The translations under genes were made by a program, and so were the position numbers. DNA of 64,000 nt from Desulfosarcina ovata subsp. ovata (GTDB lineage: Bacteria; Desulfobacterota; Desulfobacteria; Desulfobacterales; Desulfosarcinaceae), in assembly GCF_009689005.1 (NCBI RefSeq), contig NZ_AP021879.1:1674001-1738000 (forward strand), in the 5' to 3' direction. The notes under the pieces were generated by a model that saw nothing but the letters and a program-made list of their open reading frames with translations, was not told where the DNA came from and did not search any database. Shown here piece after piece: positions 19,177-27,536 of the stretch. The stretch's first letter is position 1, and each line of letters starts with the position of its first letter.

Positions 19177-20435
19177 GGGAGACCTCCCAATTGTACCAAC
19201 TCTTCTTCAAGGATGATCCCCGCCACTTCGCCGGACGACAAGCGCGTTTCCACGTGTATAAAATCGGAGTGGGTTCCGATGGCTAAAACCGGTGCTGGTA
19301 TACAGAAATCCGGGAACATCTGTCTACCGGCAAGCACTTCCTTCGTCTCTCTGCTGACACGTTTCTGCCGGTCACAGTCGTATTCCCAAAGGCCGCTTTC
19401 CAACAACAACGGTTCAATAATGTCCGCCGACCCGCCGTTTTCCACCGGATGTAACACCGTTACGACCTGAGGTTCCTTCGTTATTTCTTGCATAGGGAAG
19501 GGCCCGACAAAGGAGTGACCGAACAGGGTACACCGCTGCATCTGAAAACTACCCATTCTCCAAAACATACCACGTGTCCAACAGGCGATATCGCATTCCA
19601 TAGCCTGGAGAGGCCGCATGTGGACTGTGGCACCGGGGCAAAGCAGCGTTTCCGCAAGAAATAAAGTCTTTCCATGGGGGCTTTTTACTGCAAAGCAGTC
19701 AAGGTCAGTAACACCGGGTGTCACTGCTAATCCGCATAAATCCGGTAGCTGCATCTGACGGTCTGGAAATGGGAGAAGCCTAGCCGCCTTTGTGGGCTCC
19801 ACCCATTCGAGAAGGATTCCGTCGTCAGGAAGAGGGCCTTCTACATACTTCAATTCAACTGAGGATCCTGACACATTCAAGGGGGGAAGATGAAACAGGG
19901 CGCCTGGGGAACACTTACCGTATCCGAACTCACACCATGGGAAATTAAAAGGTCGGCTTTGCCAGAAATCTTTCCCCGCCTTATCTTTGCCAGCATTGCA
20001 CATTAAGGTGACTGTCGCAAGCAAATGATATGCGTCAAACTGCGCGGGGTTGTCTCTCGTCGGCGCTAGGCCGATCAGAAGGGGAAGGCCGCAATCGGCA
20101 TGCCTTGTGCGGGCGATGTCAAGGATCTTAGAGGAGGAAGGAACCTTTCTACCGTCTAACACCATTACGTTCTCTCCGGTATCAATAATGCCCTGCCCCA
20201 CCAGATATGCCATAATCGCTGTTGTAAACGGGGGAAGCAGGTCTTCTTGGGGAGATCGGTTCAAGGTTTTCTTATCCATTGTCACTGTCAGCGCCCCCTT
20301 GCATGGCAAAAAGGCGTCAGCATCATCTCCGACTACAACCACATCCCAGTCCAAGGCCAAACGTTTCAAAAGGCTTAAAAGGTCATCCTTTTGGCGCCTC
20401 TGCGTTGTGAATGCTGGAATCACTAGGCGCATCAT
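19167..20435 (-). CDS. Unknown protein in the neuA operon
   Basis: A 422-residue protein of unknown family. The N-terminus (MMRLVIPAFTTQRRQ..., VVVVGDDADAF, VMVLDGRKVPSSSKI) has alternating strands and helices reminiscent of a GT-A or cytidylyltransferase Rossmann fold. The C-terminal 250 residues are rich in Cys, Pro and strand-like stretches (GSSVELKYVEG, HMRPLQAMECDIACWTRG). It starts with ATG inside the neuA stop (4-nt overlap) and overlaps the propeller-like gene by 10 nt, so all three are translationally coupled. A role in handling a nonulosonic-acid product is inferred only from position. Confidence 0.5.
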   Translation of the reverse strand: MMRLVIPAFTTQRRQKDDLLSLLKRLALDWDVVVVGDDADAFLPCKGALTVTMDKKTLNRSPQEDLLPPFTTAIMAYLVGQGIIDTGENVMVLDGRKVPSSSKILDIARTRHADCGLPLLIGLAPTRDNPAQFDAYHLLATVTLMCNAGKDKAGKDFWQSRPFNFPWCEFGYGKCSPGALFHLPPLNVSGSSVELKYVEGPLPDDGILLEWVEPTKAARLLPFPDRQMQLPDLCGLAVTPGVTDLDCFAVKSPHGKTLFLAETLLCPGATVHMRPLQAMECDIACWTRGMFWRMGSFQMQRCTLFGHSFVGPFPMQEITKEPQVVTVLHPVENGGSADIIEPLLLESGLWEYDCDRQKRVSRETKEVLAGRQMFPDFCIPAPVLAIGTHSDFIHVETRLSSGEVAGIILEEELVQLGGLPCI

Positions 20436-21148
20436 TTCGCTGCCTCCTGCGGCATTTTTTCCAACAGCCGGCGAGCGAGCCGTAAGTCTTCGGGAGTGTC
20501 GATGTCTATAAGGTGCAATGGACTGTCCACCTTATACAAATAGACAGGATGACGGCAAAAAGAGGCATGGCGGTTGAAGGCCATGACGAGGCCGTAAAAA
20601 CGGTAAAACGTTGATGTTCGGCCAGTCGGGCGATTCATCGGTGCATGAGCGCAAACCCTTCCATCGGCATCCATCTGCAACAACCCGATGCGGTTAACAA
20701 CAATAGGCCGCACTGTTAAAGCCCTGCGATACCCTTTTTCAACCTTCTCAATAACATGACGCACCATCTCTTGGGAACGAAAAGGGCTCGTGGGATACAT
20801 CTCAACCAAAATATCCGGTGAGTAGTTTTCTACGTCCTCAAGAGTCCGAAGCGTATGTTCCAATACATGATCCAGCAATGTCGAATCTGTGGCCAGTTTA
20901 GGCGGCCGTAGAAACGGCACATCCGCCCCGTAGGCTTTCGAAACATCAGCTATTTCCTGATCATCGGTAGAAACCATTACCCGGGTAATGTTGGGGCAGG
21001 AAAGCGCCGCTTCAATGGACCAGGCGATAAGAGGCTTTCCGCCAAGATCAAGAATATTTTTTCTTGGCAATCCCTTTGAGCCTCCCCGTGCAGGGATGAT
21101 AGCAAGGGTTTCAAAGGTCTTCATGTTCGGATTTTCATGATCCATCAT
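20432..21148 (-). CDS. neuA: Acylneuraminate cytidylyltransferase (CMP-nonulosonate synthetase)
   Basis: A 238-residue enzyme that would activate a sialic-type acid with CTP. The diagnostic loop LAIIPARGGSKGLPRKNILDLGGKPLIAWSIEAAL is near the N-terminus, followed by VMVSTDDQEIADVSKAYGADVPFLRP and MYPTSPFRSQEMV. All are hallmarks of the NeuA/PseF/LegF family; which nonulosonic acid is used cannot be told. A second ATG eight codons in would also give a full domain. It pairs with the NeuB-like gene at 25783-26682. Confidence 0.88.
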   Translation of the reverse strand: MMDHENPNMKTFETLAIIPARGGSKGLPRKNILDLGGKPLIAWSIEAALSCPNITRVMVSTDDQEIADVSKAYGADVPFLRPPKLATDSTLLDHVLEHTLRTLEDVENYSPDILVEMYPTSPFRSQEMVRHVIEKVEKGYRRALTVRPIVVNRIGLLQMDADGRVCAHAPMNRPTGRTSTFYRFYGLVMAFNRHASFCRHPVYLYKVDSPLHLIDIDTPEDLRLARRLLEKMPQEAAK

Positions 21149-21188
21149 TCACCCGAAACAGTTGTTGTTTGCGATATGATATTTGTCA

Positions 21189-22211
21189 TCAATTGGTGGC
21201 CGTCTCCAACTTGTCCGGTCGAACAAAAGGATCCCCCAGGGTTACCCGCTCTGAAGGAGTCATTTGCAAATACCGACGACGGGCAACAGGAGAAATAATG
21301 CTGCCATCCCTGTATTTTCCAGCAGAGTATGGGATATTTCCGTAGGGATAAAGGATCGTTTTGGCCGCCACCGTCCCCCTGTATCCTGCAAGCAGACTAC
21401 CGAGCTCGGAGTTTGGAGGCACATTAGCATGGCGTTCCGTAAAATATGACAACCGATGTGGATCCTCCAGGTCGTATCCGCTGAAATGAAAAAAGAGCAG
21501 CGGTCCGTCATCAGTCATCCATTGTTTCTCCCGACACCATAATTTTCGCTGCCCGATATTCCAGTACGCCATGTTCCAAGCGTCACTTCGCACAATTTTG
21601 GTATCATCCACAAATGAAGGTCCGGCAGAAGCCCACAGCTGATCGACGAAATACGAATAATCGGGTTCCATAATACAGCCTTCCACCAGCTTATCCGCCC
21701 ACCAGTGCAGAAATTCGGTCGCCTGGAGGGTGGGGCGAATGGCTATGAAGCCTAAGTTAAACTGGCCGGCATGGATGCACAGTCGAACCGGCGGGAAGAA
21801 ACCATCTTCTTTCCGCGGTTTAGTGATATGAGGCGTAAGCAAAAGATCATGCAGTGCCGTCATTTCTTCAAGTTCAATCGTATCTGAAAAGATCTCGATA
21901 TCCGGATCGAAGTAGATGACAGCATCGTATCCAAGTTGCATGAGTTTTAGAATTGCGAATGGCTTTAGCGCCGTATTAAATTCGGTAATATTGTAGTAAA
22001 AACTCATATCAAACAGGGTTGGGATCTCAAGGCTTGAAGCACGGTGCAATGTAATACCATCGATGGGGGTAACCCTGTTGCATGTCTCATCGTTTTCCGC
22101 CAGCACCATATGCAAATCGCACTTCGAACCATTTTTCCGGATGGAATCGAGCAGCACCATGGCCCGGGGGATGTAATTTGCGCTATTGATGGTCATGTAG
22201 GCAATCTTCAT
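21189..22211 (-). CDS. GT-A glycosyltransferase (GT8-like)
   Basis: About 340 residues. KIAYMTINSANYIPRAMVLLDSIRKNG at the N-terminus and VIYFDPDIEIF (DxD metal site near residue 107) with HAGQFNLGFIAIRPT downstream match family 8-type retaining enzymes and related GT-A proteins. ATG at 22211 has GGAG 5 nt upstream and overlaps the stop of the preceding GT4 gene as ATGA, so I prefer it to the GTG at 22217. Acceptor unknown. Confidence 0.8.
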   Translation of the reverse strand: MKIAYMTINSANYIPRAMVLLDSIRKNGSKCDLHMVLAENDETCNRVTPIDGITLHRASSLEIPTLFDMSFYYNITEFNTALKPFAILKLMQLGYDAVIYFDPDIEIFSDTIELEEMTALHDLLLTPHITKPRKEDGFFPPVRLCIHAGQFNLGFIAIRPTLQATEFLHWWADKLVEGCIMEPDYSYFVDQLWASAGPSFVDDTKIVRSDAWNMAYWNIGQRKLWCREKQWMTDDGPLLFFHFSGYDLEDPHRLSYFTERHANVPPNSELGSLLAGYRGTVAAKTILYPYGNIPYSAGKYRDGSIISPVARRRYLQMTPSERVTLGDPFVRPDKLETATN

Positions 22212-23425
22212 GGACACTCCGCTTTGTGAAAAGTATCAGCGGCAATAGACACGACGCATTGGGCAAACAAGTCAACATATCTTTCCTCACTGAAACTGGA
22301 CCGGATCCTCCTCATACCGCGTTCGCCCATCAGCTGCCGCCTTTTAGGATCATTAGCCAACGAGACCAGACATTCACTCATGGCTCGGGTATCACCAATC
22401 GGGAACAGATAACCGGTTTTGCCATCCTCTATCAGTTCCTCCACACCTCCGCTTGCCATCGCTACAATTGGAAGCCCAAGATGCATTGCCTCCTGTACAA
22501 CCAACGGGAAAGCTTCTGACCTGGATAGTACAACTACAATATCAGCTCCTTGCATAAGATGTTGTACATCGTCTCGATGGCCAAGGATGGCGAATTTGTT
22601 TTCCAAATTATATTCCTTAATTGAACGGCGAAAGGCAGTTTCAGCCCCTCCATCCCCTCCAATCACAGCGAAACGGATCTCAGATGCATCGTGGATGACA
22701 TGGCGAGCGCAATCCACAAGTGTCATGACGCCTTTGTGCTCATTCAGAACTCCGACAAAGCATACAATGACATTCTCAGTGCTAAAACCTGTGATAATGG
22801 TAAGGTCGGTTCGCGCTTCAATCGGATCCCCCCTATCTTTAAAGCGAATTCCCGTGTGAATGACCTCAAGTCTACATGTTTCAGCAACATGCGGAGCAAA
22901 CTGGCAGATATCCATTTGTACCGCCTTGGAAACACAAACCATGGCATTGGATAATTCCGCCATCTGAGTCCAAACATCCGACAGGGACAACGGAGTACGT
23001 AGCGCCGTGTATCTGCTCAGGATTTCGTGGATATACCACAGGTGAGGTAGGCCGACCTGCCGTGCGGCATCCGCTGCATCGCGAATAACACTTGTGTTGC
23101 TCACAACAACTTCGGCTCCACATTCGCACATCAGAAGCGCTAATTTCTCAACCCGTTCGCTCCGTCCGAACGGATAGTCCCTAAGTTGGTCTGGGTTACC
23201 GATCCACCACCGCAATGGTGACCGAAGGACCGTCACGCCTTCCTGACGCAGTTTGTCTTCCATGGGACCGCCTTCTTCCGGGATTACCACGATCGGATCA
23301 ACCAGGCCAGAAGCATGAAGGTGGGTCACAAGACCGATGAGCAGATTTTCAGCCCCATAGCCCGTATTGGCAGTATGGGAGGCAAAAATCGTCCGGACGG
23401 GCGCATGTGAGGAAGCTAAGCGCAT
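22208..23425 (-). CDS. Family 4 glycosyltransferase
   Basis: About 405 residues. N-terminal TIFASHTANTGYGAENLLIGL is the acceptor-side glycine motif; CFVGVLNEHKGVMTLVDCARHV, FAVIGGDGG, GHRDDVQHLMQGADIVVVLSRSEAFPLVVQEAMHLGLPIVAMASGGVEELIEDGKTGYLFP are textbook GT4. The open frame runs up to a GTG at 23530, but that overlaps the upstream gene by 67 nt; I prefer ATG 23425 although its ribosome site is weak. A TTG at 23467 overlapping the upstream stop is another option. Confidence 0.87.
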   Translation of the reverse strand: MRLASSHAPVRTIFASHTANTGYGAENLLIGLVTHLHASGLVDPIVVIPEEGGPMEDKLRQEGVTVLRSPLRWWIGNPDQLRDYPFGRSERVEKLALLMCECGAEVVVSNTSVIRDAADAARQVGLPHLWYIHEILSRYTALRTPLSLSDVWTQMAELSNAMVCVSKAVQMDICQFAPHVAETCRLEVIHTGIRFKDRGDPIEARTDLTIITGFSTENVIVCFVGVLNEHKGVMTLVDCARHVIHDASEIRFAVIGGDGGAETAFRRSIKEYNLENKFAILGHRDDVQHLMQGADIVVVLSRSEAFPLVVQEAMHLGLPIVAMASGGVEELIEDGKTGYLFPIGDTRAMSECLVSLANDPKRRQLMGERGMRRIRSSFSEERYVDLFAQCVVSIAADTFHKAECP

Positions 23426-23463
23426 TTTTACTTTTATTGAACCTTTTTCAGTCGATTGTTTTC

Positions 23464-24561
23464 TCAATTGCAGGCCGGACGGGTTCTGGCCCGAAAAATT
23501 AAATCCGGAAGAATGAGATTGTGAAAGCACCGGTCTTTTTCTTCCACATAAAGCGCCGGCTGTCGCCGGATAGAATGAGGGTTTTCTGTCAGCTCTTCAT
23601 AAGCACGCTCGAAATATCGGATCAGCTTCTCTTCATTCCAAAAGGAGAGAAGCCATCGGTAACCGGCCTGACCGATTGTTTCGCACGCGTCCGGGTTCTC
23701 AAGCAAATACAAGAGAACCGTTTCGGCATCCTCCAAACGTACGTTCACAAATGGACAATGCTCAGATCCGGAAAAATATCGAAGCAGATATTGACACCGT
23801 TCATCGAGAAAACTCAGTACAGGTTTCCCCTGGGCCAGGCCTTCCAGTCCGGTCAGGTGATAGCTCCCGGTGACCAAATCATCGATAACAATCCGGGCCC
23901 GCTGCTTGGCTCTCAAGACCTCGTCTAAAGGCCGCCCCGACATGATCTTGAAGGTGCATCCGGTACGCTCTGCTACCCGGTGGATAAGCCTGGTCACTTC
24001 CGGTGCCGCTTTGGTATCCCATCTGCGCTCGAAAGCCCCGACGCTTTTTGTCGGACTGAAAAAAAGGTCGAATTCGGTTTCCTGATCTGGAATGGGGGAA
24101 TACAACGGATCGGAGTGCGGCACCATATTGGGCACCACATGGGATCTGGCGAAAAACCGCTCCGGATATTGAGCGATCACCAGGGACGGCAGTGTGCATG
24201 CGAGTAGTTTTTCCTCGGAAATGCCCATCTGCTCAGCAATCCAATCTGGGGTCGAATGATAATGTCGGACAATCCGTTTGCCGGCTTTAAGCAATTCTCC
24301 AAAATCAATAGGAGCAAACTGATGCGAGTCGTAGTCGAGATAATTATGCAAATGAAGGATATCTGCTTCATTTGCCAAACGATTAGCTTCATCCGGCGTT
24401 TCATCAAATACCACGTCATGGTCATAGAGTCCAAACCGCTCCAGGTCCACCAACCTGGCTTCGACATCTGTCAGGCGATTTAAGGCCTGGACGAGCCGGA
24501 TAGGGGCACCGGCCAAAGGCGTTACGGAAAAATGAACGACTTTTGGCTTTATAGCTGACAT
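23464..24561 (-). CDS. GT-B glycosyltransferase-like protein
   Basis: A 365-residue protein. N-terminal KVVHFSVTPLAGAPIRLVQALNRL, DILHLHNYLDYDSHQF, and C-terminal YHLTGLEGLAQGKPVLSFLDERCQYLL (with the GLEGLAQGKPV donor-site pattern) indicate a GT4-like fold. The family match is less crisp than its neighbours because the first donor-site glutamate is not obvious. It begins with ATG and is followed by the coupled GT4 gene. A 230-nt gap with no gene separates it from the radical SAM gene. Confidence 0.72.
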   Translation of the reverse strand: MSAIKPKVVHFSVTPLAGAPIRLVQALNRLTDVEARLVDLERFGLYDHDVVFDETPDEANRLANEADILHLHNYLDYDSHQFAPIDFGELLKAGKRIVRHYHSTPDWIAEQMGISEEKLLACTLPSLVIAQYPERFFARSHVVPNMVPHSDPLYSPIPDQETEFDLFFSPTKSVGAFERRWDTKAAPEVTRLIHRVAERTGCTFKIMSGRPLDEVLRAKQRARIVIDDLVTGSYHLTGLEGLAQGKPVLSFLDERCQYLLRYFSGSEHCPFVNVRLEDAETVLLYLLENPDACETIGQAGYRWLLSFWNEEKLIRYFERAYEELTENPHSIRRQPALYVEEKDRCFHNLILPDLIFRARTRPACN

Positions 24562-24791
24562 AAACTTCGAATTATTCGGTTTCTTGTTTGATCTTCACAC
24601 CGATACTGGAAGTTACCGTAAACGATGGAGCGAAGCAGATATGCCGCCTGGACTTTTTCATCCTGATGCAAAATCGGTCTTATTTTTTCAGACACAGCAT
24701 TAATTGTGAACTTTTTCTTCTTCATTATAATACGTTCCGGTCTTTATCACCCTTCACCCATCACCTCTGCCCTATTCCCCCATTACCCGCC

Positions 24792-25652
24792 TTATCTAAC
24801 AGGGCATTTTTTACATTGCCGTATTTCTTTTTCCGTATTTACCGTTTCCCTTATTTTGGTTGCCAACGGACCGAACCAGCAGTCATCGAAACTCTTCTCA
24901 TTCAGATTGCCAAGAGATGGACTTCCGAAACAGCATAGGGAAACGTTTCCATTCACATCCACAAAACATGTATTCCAAGGCCGTCTGCATTCATCTCCGC
25001 CCCTTCTTTCCGGTTCAATTATTTTCATATGCCTCTTTGCTTTTAAAATAGAGACTTTTGCCTCTTCTTTGCATATTTCTTCAGAGCTTTTAATGGCCGG
25101 GTTATTATACACGGGATAGAATGTATTGATACAATCAACACCATTCGAAGCCGCCCAGGCGGCAAGTGTTGGCAACGTATCAACAGTAGATTTTGTCAGC
25201 AAAAAATTGATTTCTATGTGTGGAGTCAAATTGCCTGTTTCAGTTTTGCAGGATTGAACCCGTTCGATCCCTCTCAACACTTTCTCCAGCGAAAAGCCCC
25301 TCATCTCTCTGTAAGCATCTTCTGTTCCACCGTCAACGCTCACAATAAGCCGGTCTACGTTTCTCACAATATTTACCGCTTGTTCAGGAGTAATCAGCGT
25401 GCCGTTTGTAATAATTTTGAATTTGCATCGGTCACTGAAAGGCAAATCGTATAACTTCTTCAGATCATACAGAAGTGGTTCACCACCGATGGGATGAAAC
25501 CAGTCGAGATGGAAATATACATGGCGCATTTTATCCAGGATAGACGGATTTAAATCCGATCGATATTCCGATTGAAAGCAAAGTTTACATCGAAGATTAC
25601 ACCGGCTGGTAACCATAACGGTGAGTTGTTTCGGATAATCAACCTTTGTCAT
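24792..25652 (-). CDS. Radical SAM/SPASM domain protein
   Basis: A 286-residue protein. VTSRCNLRCKLCFQSEY holds the 4Fe-4S CxxxCxxC motif (Cys 18, 22, 25); GGEPLLYDL is the SAM-binding GGE motif. The C-terminal part has CFVDVNGNVSLCCFGSPSLGNL and ends CKKCPVR, a SPASM/twitch-type auxiliary-cluster region. Such enzymes modify peptides or sugars; the target is unknown. ATG start. The immediate upstream leader contains a G12 homopolymer (see the repeat entry), and the nearest AGG is too close to the ATG to be an ideal ribosome site. Confidence 0.84.
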   Translation of the reverse strand: MTKVDYPKQLTVMVTSRCNLRCKLCFQSEYRSDLNPSILDKMRHVYFHLDWFHPIGGEPLLYDLKKLYDLPFSDRCKFKIITNGTLITPEQAVNIVRNVDRLIVSVDGGTEDAYREMRGFSLEKVLRGIERVQSCKTETGNLTPHIEINFLLTKSTVDTLPTLAAWAASNGVDCINTFYPVYNNPAIKSSEEICKEEAKVSILKAKRHMKIIEPERRGGDECRRPWNTCFVDVNGNVSLCCFGSPSLGNLNEKSFDDCWFGPLATKIRETVNTEKEIRQCKKCPVR

Positions 25653-25664
25653 TACCTATTGTCG

Positions 25665-25676
25665 CCCCCCCCCCCC
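25665..25676 (-). repeat. Poly-G12 tract in the leader of the radical SAM gene
   Basis: Twelve consecutive C on the plus strand, G on the coding strand, ending 12 nt before the ATG of the radical SAM/SPASM gene. Homopolymers this long are prone to slipped-strand length change, and in other bacteria such tracts near surface-glycan genes drive phase variation. Here it lies in the predicted 5' leader and not in the coding frame. Confidence 0.85.
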
Positions 25677-25686
25677 TTGCCTGTTA

Positions 25687-25715
25687 TTAATATAGCTCCG
25701 CTTCCTCGATTACAA
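25687..25715 (-). promoter_or_regulatory. Possible sigma-70-type promoter for the radical SAM gene
   Basis: On the minus strand, TTGTAA (25715-25710) and TATTAA (25692-25687) are separated by 17 nt. A transcript would begin near 25680, placing the G12 tract at about +4 to +15. The match is moderate and rests on sequence inspection alone. Confidence 0.35.
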
Positions 25716-25782
25716 TGCATCAAGGGAATAATGCGGCAGAATTCTATACTCAATAAAATAGATAGGATATTCTTGGAATACG

Positions 25783-26682
25783 TTAGACGGCCTTACAGTT
25801 CCTGAGCTTAGCCGAAGCCCTACGTTCACTCTCGTAAATCTGTTTGACACCATCACCCATGGCCTTTTCAATGATACGAATGTCTCTGACCATCTGCCTT
25901 AACTGTGGCGGATCCAGGGAAATCGAGTGGTCGCTGCCCCACATGGATCGATCCAGCGTAATATGGCGCTCAATAATAACAGCGCCCAAGGCAACGGCTG
26001 CCAGTGTAACGGCGAAACCAATTTCATGGCCGGAGTAGCCGATGGGACATCTGAACTCTCGCCTAAAGGCATCGATCACACGCAGATTAATCTCTCCCGG
26101 ATTAAACTGATAACTGCTGGTAGTATGCAAAATGAGTAGTTTTTCTTCTTCGAAAAAACCGACAGCACGTCTGATTTGTGACATCGATGACATTCCGGTT
26201 GAAAGCACAACCGGTTTGTTTTTCTTTTTCAAGTAATAAAGCAAAGCCTCATCGGTCAGGCAGGCCGAGGCGACCTTATAGGCAGGCAAAGAATATGCAT
26301 CCATGAAATCAATAGATTCAATATCCCAACAGGAAGCGAGCCATGGGATTTTCTTTTTTTTGCAGTATCGATCAATCTCACCATATTCCACTCGGCCGAA
26401 TTCAACCCGGTGCCGATAGTCGATGTAGCTCATCACACCCCATGGTGTCTCACGTTGCAGGCATTTTTGCTGCGGTGGAACACAAACATCCGGTGATCGT
26501 TTTTGAAACTTTACCGCATCGCAACCTGCAGACACGGCAATATCGATCAGTTGCCTTGCAATATCCAAGTCACCATTATGATTAATCCCGATCTCAGCAA
26601 CAATGAAAGTGGGCTGATCATTACCGATGATTCGGCTTCCTATTTTTATGTAATTTGTTTCAGGCATAATCGTCCGGATCAT
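25783..26682 (-). CDS. NeuB-family nonulosonic acid synthase lacking the SAF domain
   Basis: A 299-residue protein. FIVAEIGINHNGDLDIARQLIDIAVSAGCDAVKFQKR, KVASACLTDEALLYYL, PVVLSTGMSSMSQI and PIGYSGHEIGFAVTLAAVALGAVIIERHITLDRSMWGSDHSISL are the NeuB TIM-barrel motifs that condense PEP with an N-acetylated hexose. Typical NeuB/PseI/LegI proteins are about 340-350 residues with a C-terminal antifreeze-like SAF domain; this one stops at the linker (ESERRASAKLRNCKAV). No SAF continuation is visible in another frame before the next gene. It may be a natural short form or a truncated copy. Confidence 0.85.
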   Translation of the reverse strand: MIRTIMPETNYIKIGSRIIGNDQPTFIVAEIGINHNGDLDIARQLIDIAVSAGCDAVKFQKRSPDVCVPPQQKCLQRETPWGVMSYIDYRHRVEFGRVEYGEIDRYCKKKKIPWLASCWDIESIDFMDAYSLPAYKVASACLTDEALLYYLKKKNKPVVLSTGMSSMSQIRRAVGFFEEEKLLILHTTSSYQFNPGEINLRVIDAFRREFRCPIGYSGHEIGFAVTLAAVALGAVIIERHITLDRSMWGSDHSISLDPPQLRQMVRDIRIIEKAMGDGVKQIYESERRASAKLRNCKAV

Positions 26683-26822
26683 ATAAACTGCTGTTAATTC
26701 AGTGTACGGCCAATTTTTATCAACGTGATCGATAAAGGTAGCAGGGCAACTTCAGAATTAATCAGTACCAGCGCCTAAGTTTTGAGATGATCCCCTTTTC
26801 TCTCTCCCACCATATATTGGTC

Positions 26823-27464
26823 TCATGCCTCCAAAACCACGGGATGCTCAGATAATCGTTTGATTTTGACTTTACTTGGAACAAGCGTCTTAACGGAAGT
26901 ATAGATCTCTTCCTGCTTTCCGAAAGAGGTAATTACCACTGCATCCGGATGCATCCACTGCAGGGTATCAGGGGCCTGAATAACCAACCCATTGAATAGT
27001 TTGCCTTGTTTTTTTTCGTCACTGTCGACAACCGCATCAACCACCAGGGGCGTCTGCTTTATGGCCGCATAAACCACCTCTGCTGTTTCCGCAACGCCGA
27101 AAAGCACGACTGAACGGACCCCTTCCATGAAAAATCCCATTAAAATTTCAGATATCTCAGTCTTTACCGCACCATAAAGTCTTACAATTTCGGCTGAGTA
27201 GGCCAAAAAAGCTTCTCTAAGTGACTTGTGCCCTGCATCCGTCAGATGATAGGTCTGATTCCGGTTGGTGGTTCCTTCAACGCGGATCAACCGTTCCTCA
27301 TGCAGGCGTTTGATATAATTGTTCACCATGGAACTGCTCAGGTGTGTCTGCCGGGCTATCGCGTGTTGACTCTTATTTGGGGATCCATTGATTGCCAACA
27401 TTACCGATAAACGCCTAAACAGTTTTGTTGGAGATAGGAACCGTGAATCAAATGGGGAGATCAT
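26823..27464 (-). CDS. Winged-helix regulator with C-terminal Rossmann-like domain
   Basis: About 213 residues. Residues 10-90 form a MarR-like winged helix: RRLSVMLAINGSPNKSQHAIARQTHLSSSMVNNYIKRLHEERLIRVEGTTNRNQTYHLTDAG. The C-terminal half (VRSVVLFGVAETAEVVYAAIKQT, VVDAVVDSDEKKQGKLFNGLVIQAP, DAVVITSFGKQEEIYTSV) looks like the nucleotide-binding fold of PglD-type or CoA-binding proteins. I choose ATG 27464 (AGGG 4 nt upstream) over TTG 27476. A one-protein sensor-regulator of the glycan cluster is the natural inference. Confidence 0.75.
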   Translation of the reverse strand: MISPFDSRFLSPTKLFRRLSVMLAINGSPNKSQHAIARQTHLSSSMVNNYIKRLHEERLIRVEGTTNRNQTYHLTDAGHKSLREAFLAYSAEIVRLYGAVKTEISEILMGFFMEGVRSVVLFGVAETAEVVYAAIKQTPLVVDAVVDSDEKKQGKLFNGLVIQAPDTLQWMHPDAVVITSFGKQEEIYTSVKTLVPSKVKIKRLSEHPVVLEA

Positions 27465-27536
27465 TATCCCTCGCAAAATGGCCGCATGAACGGCCGGTCA
27501 TTCATCCGTTCAATAAATGGACGATTATCAAATTTG

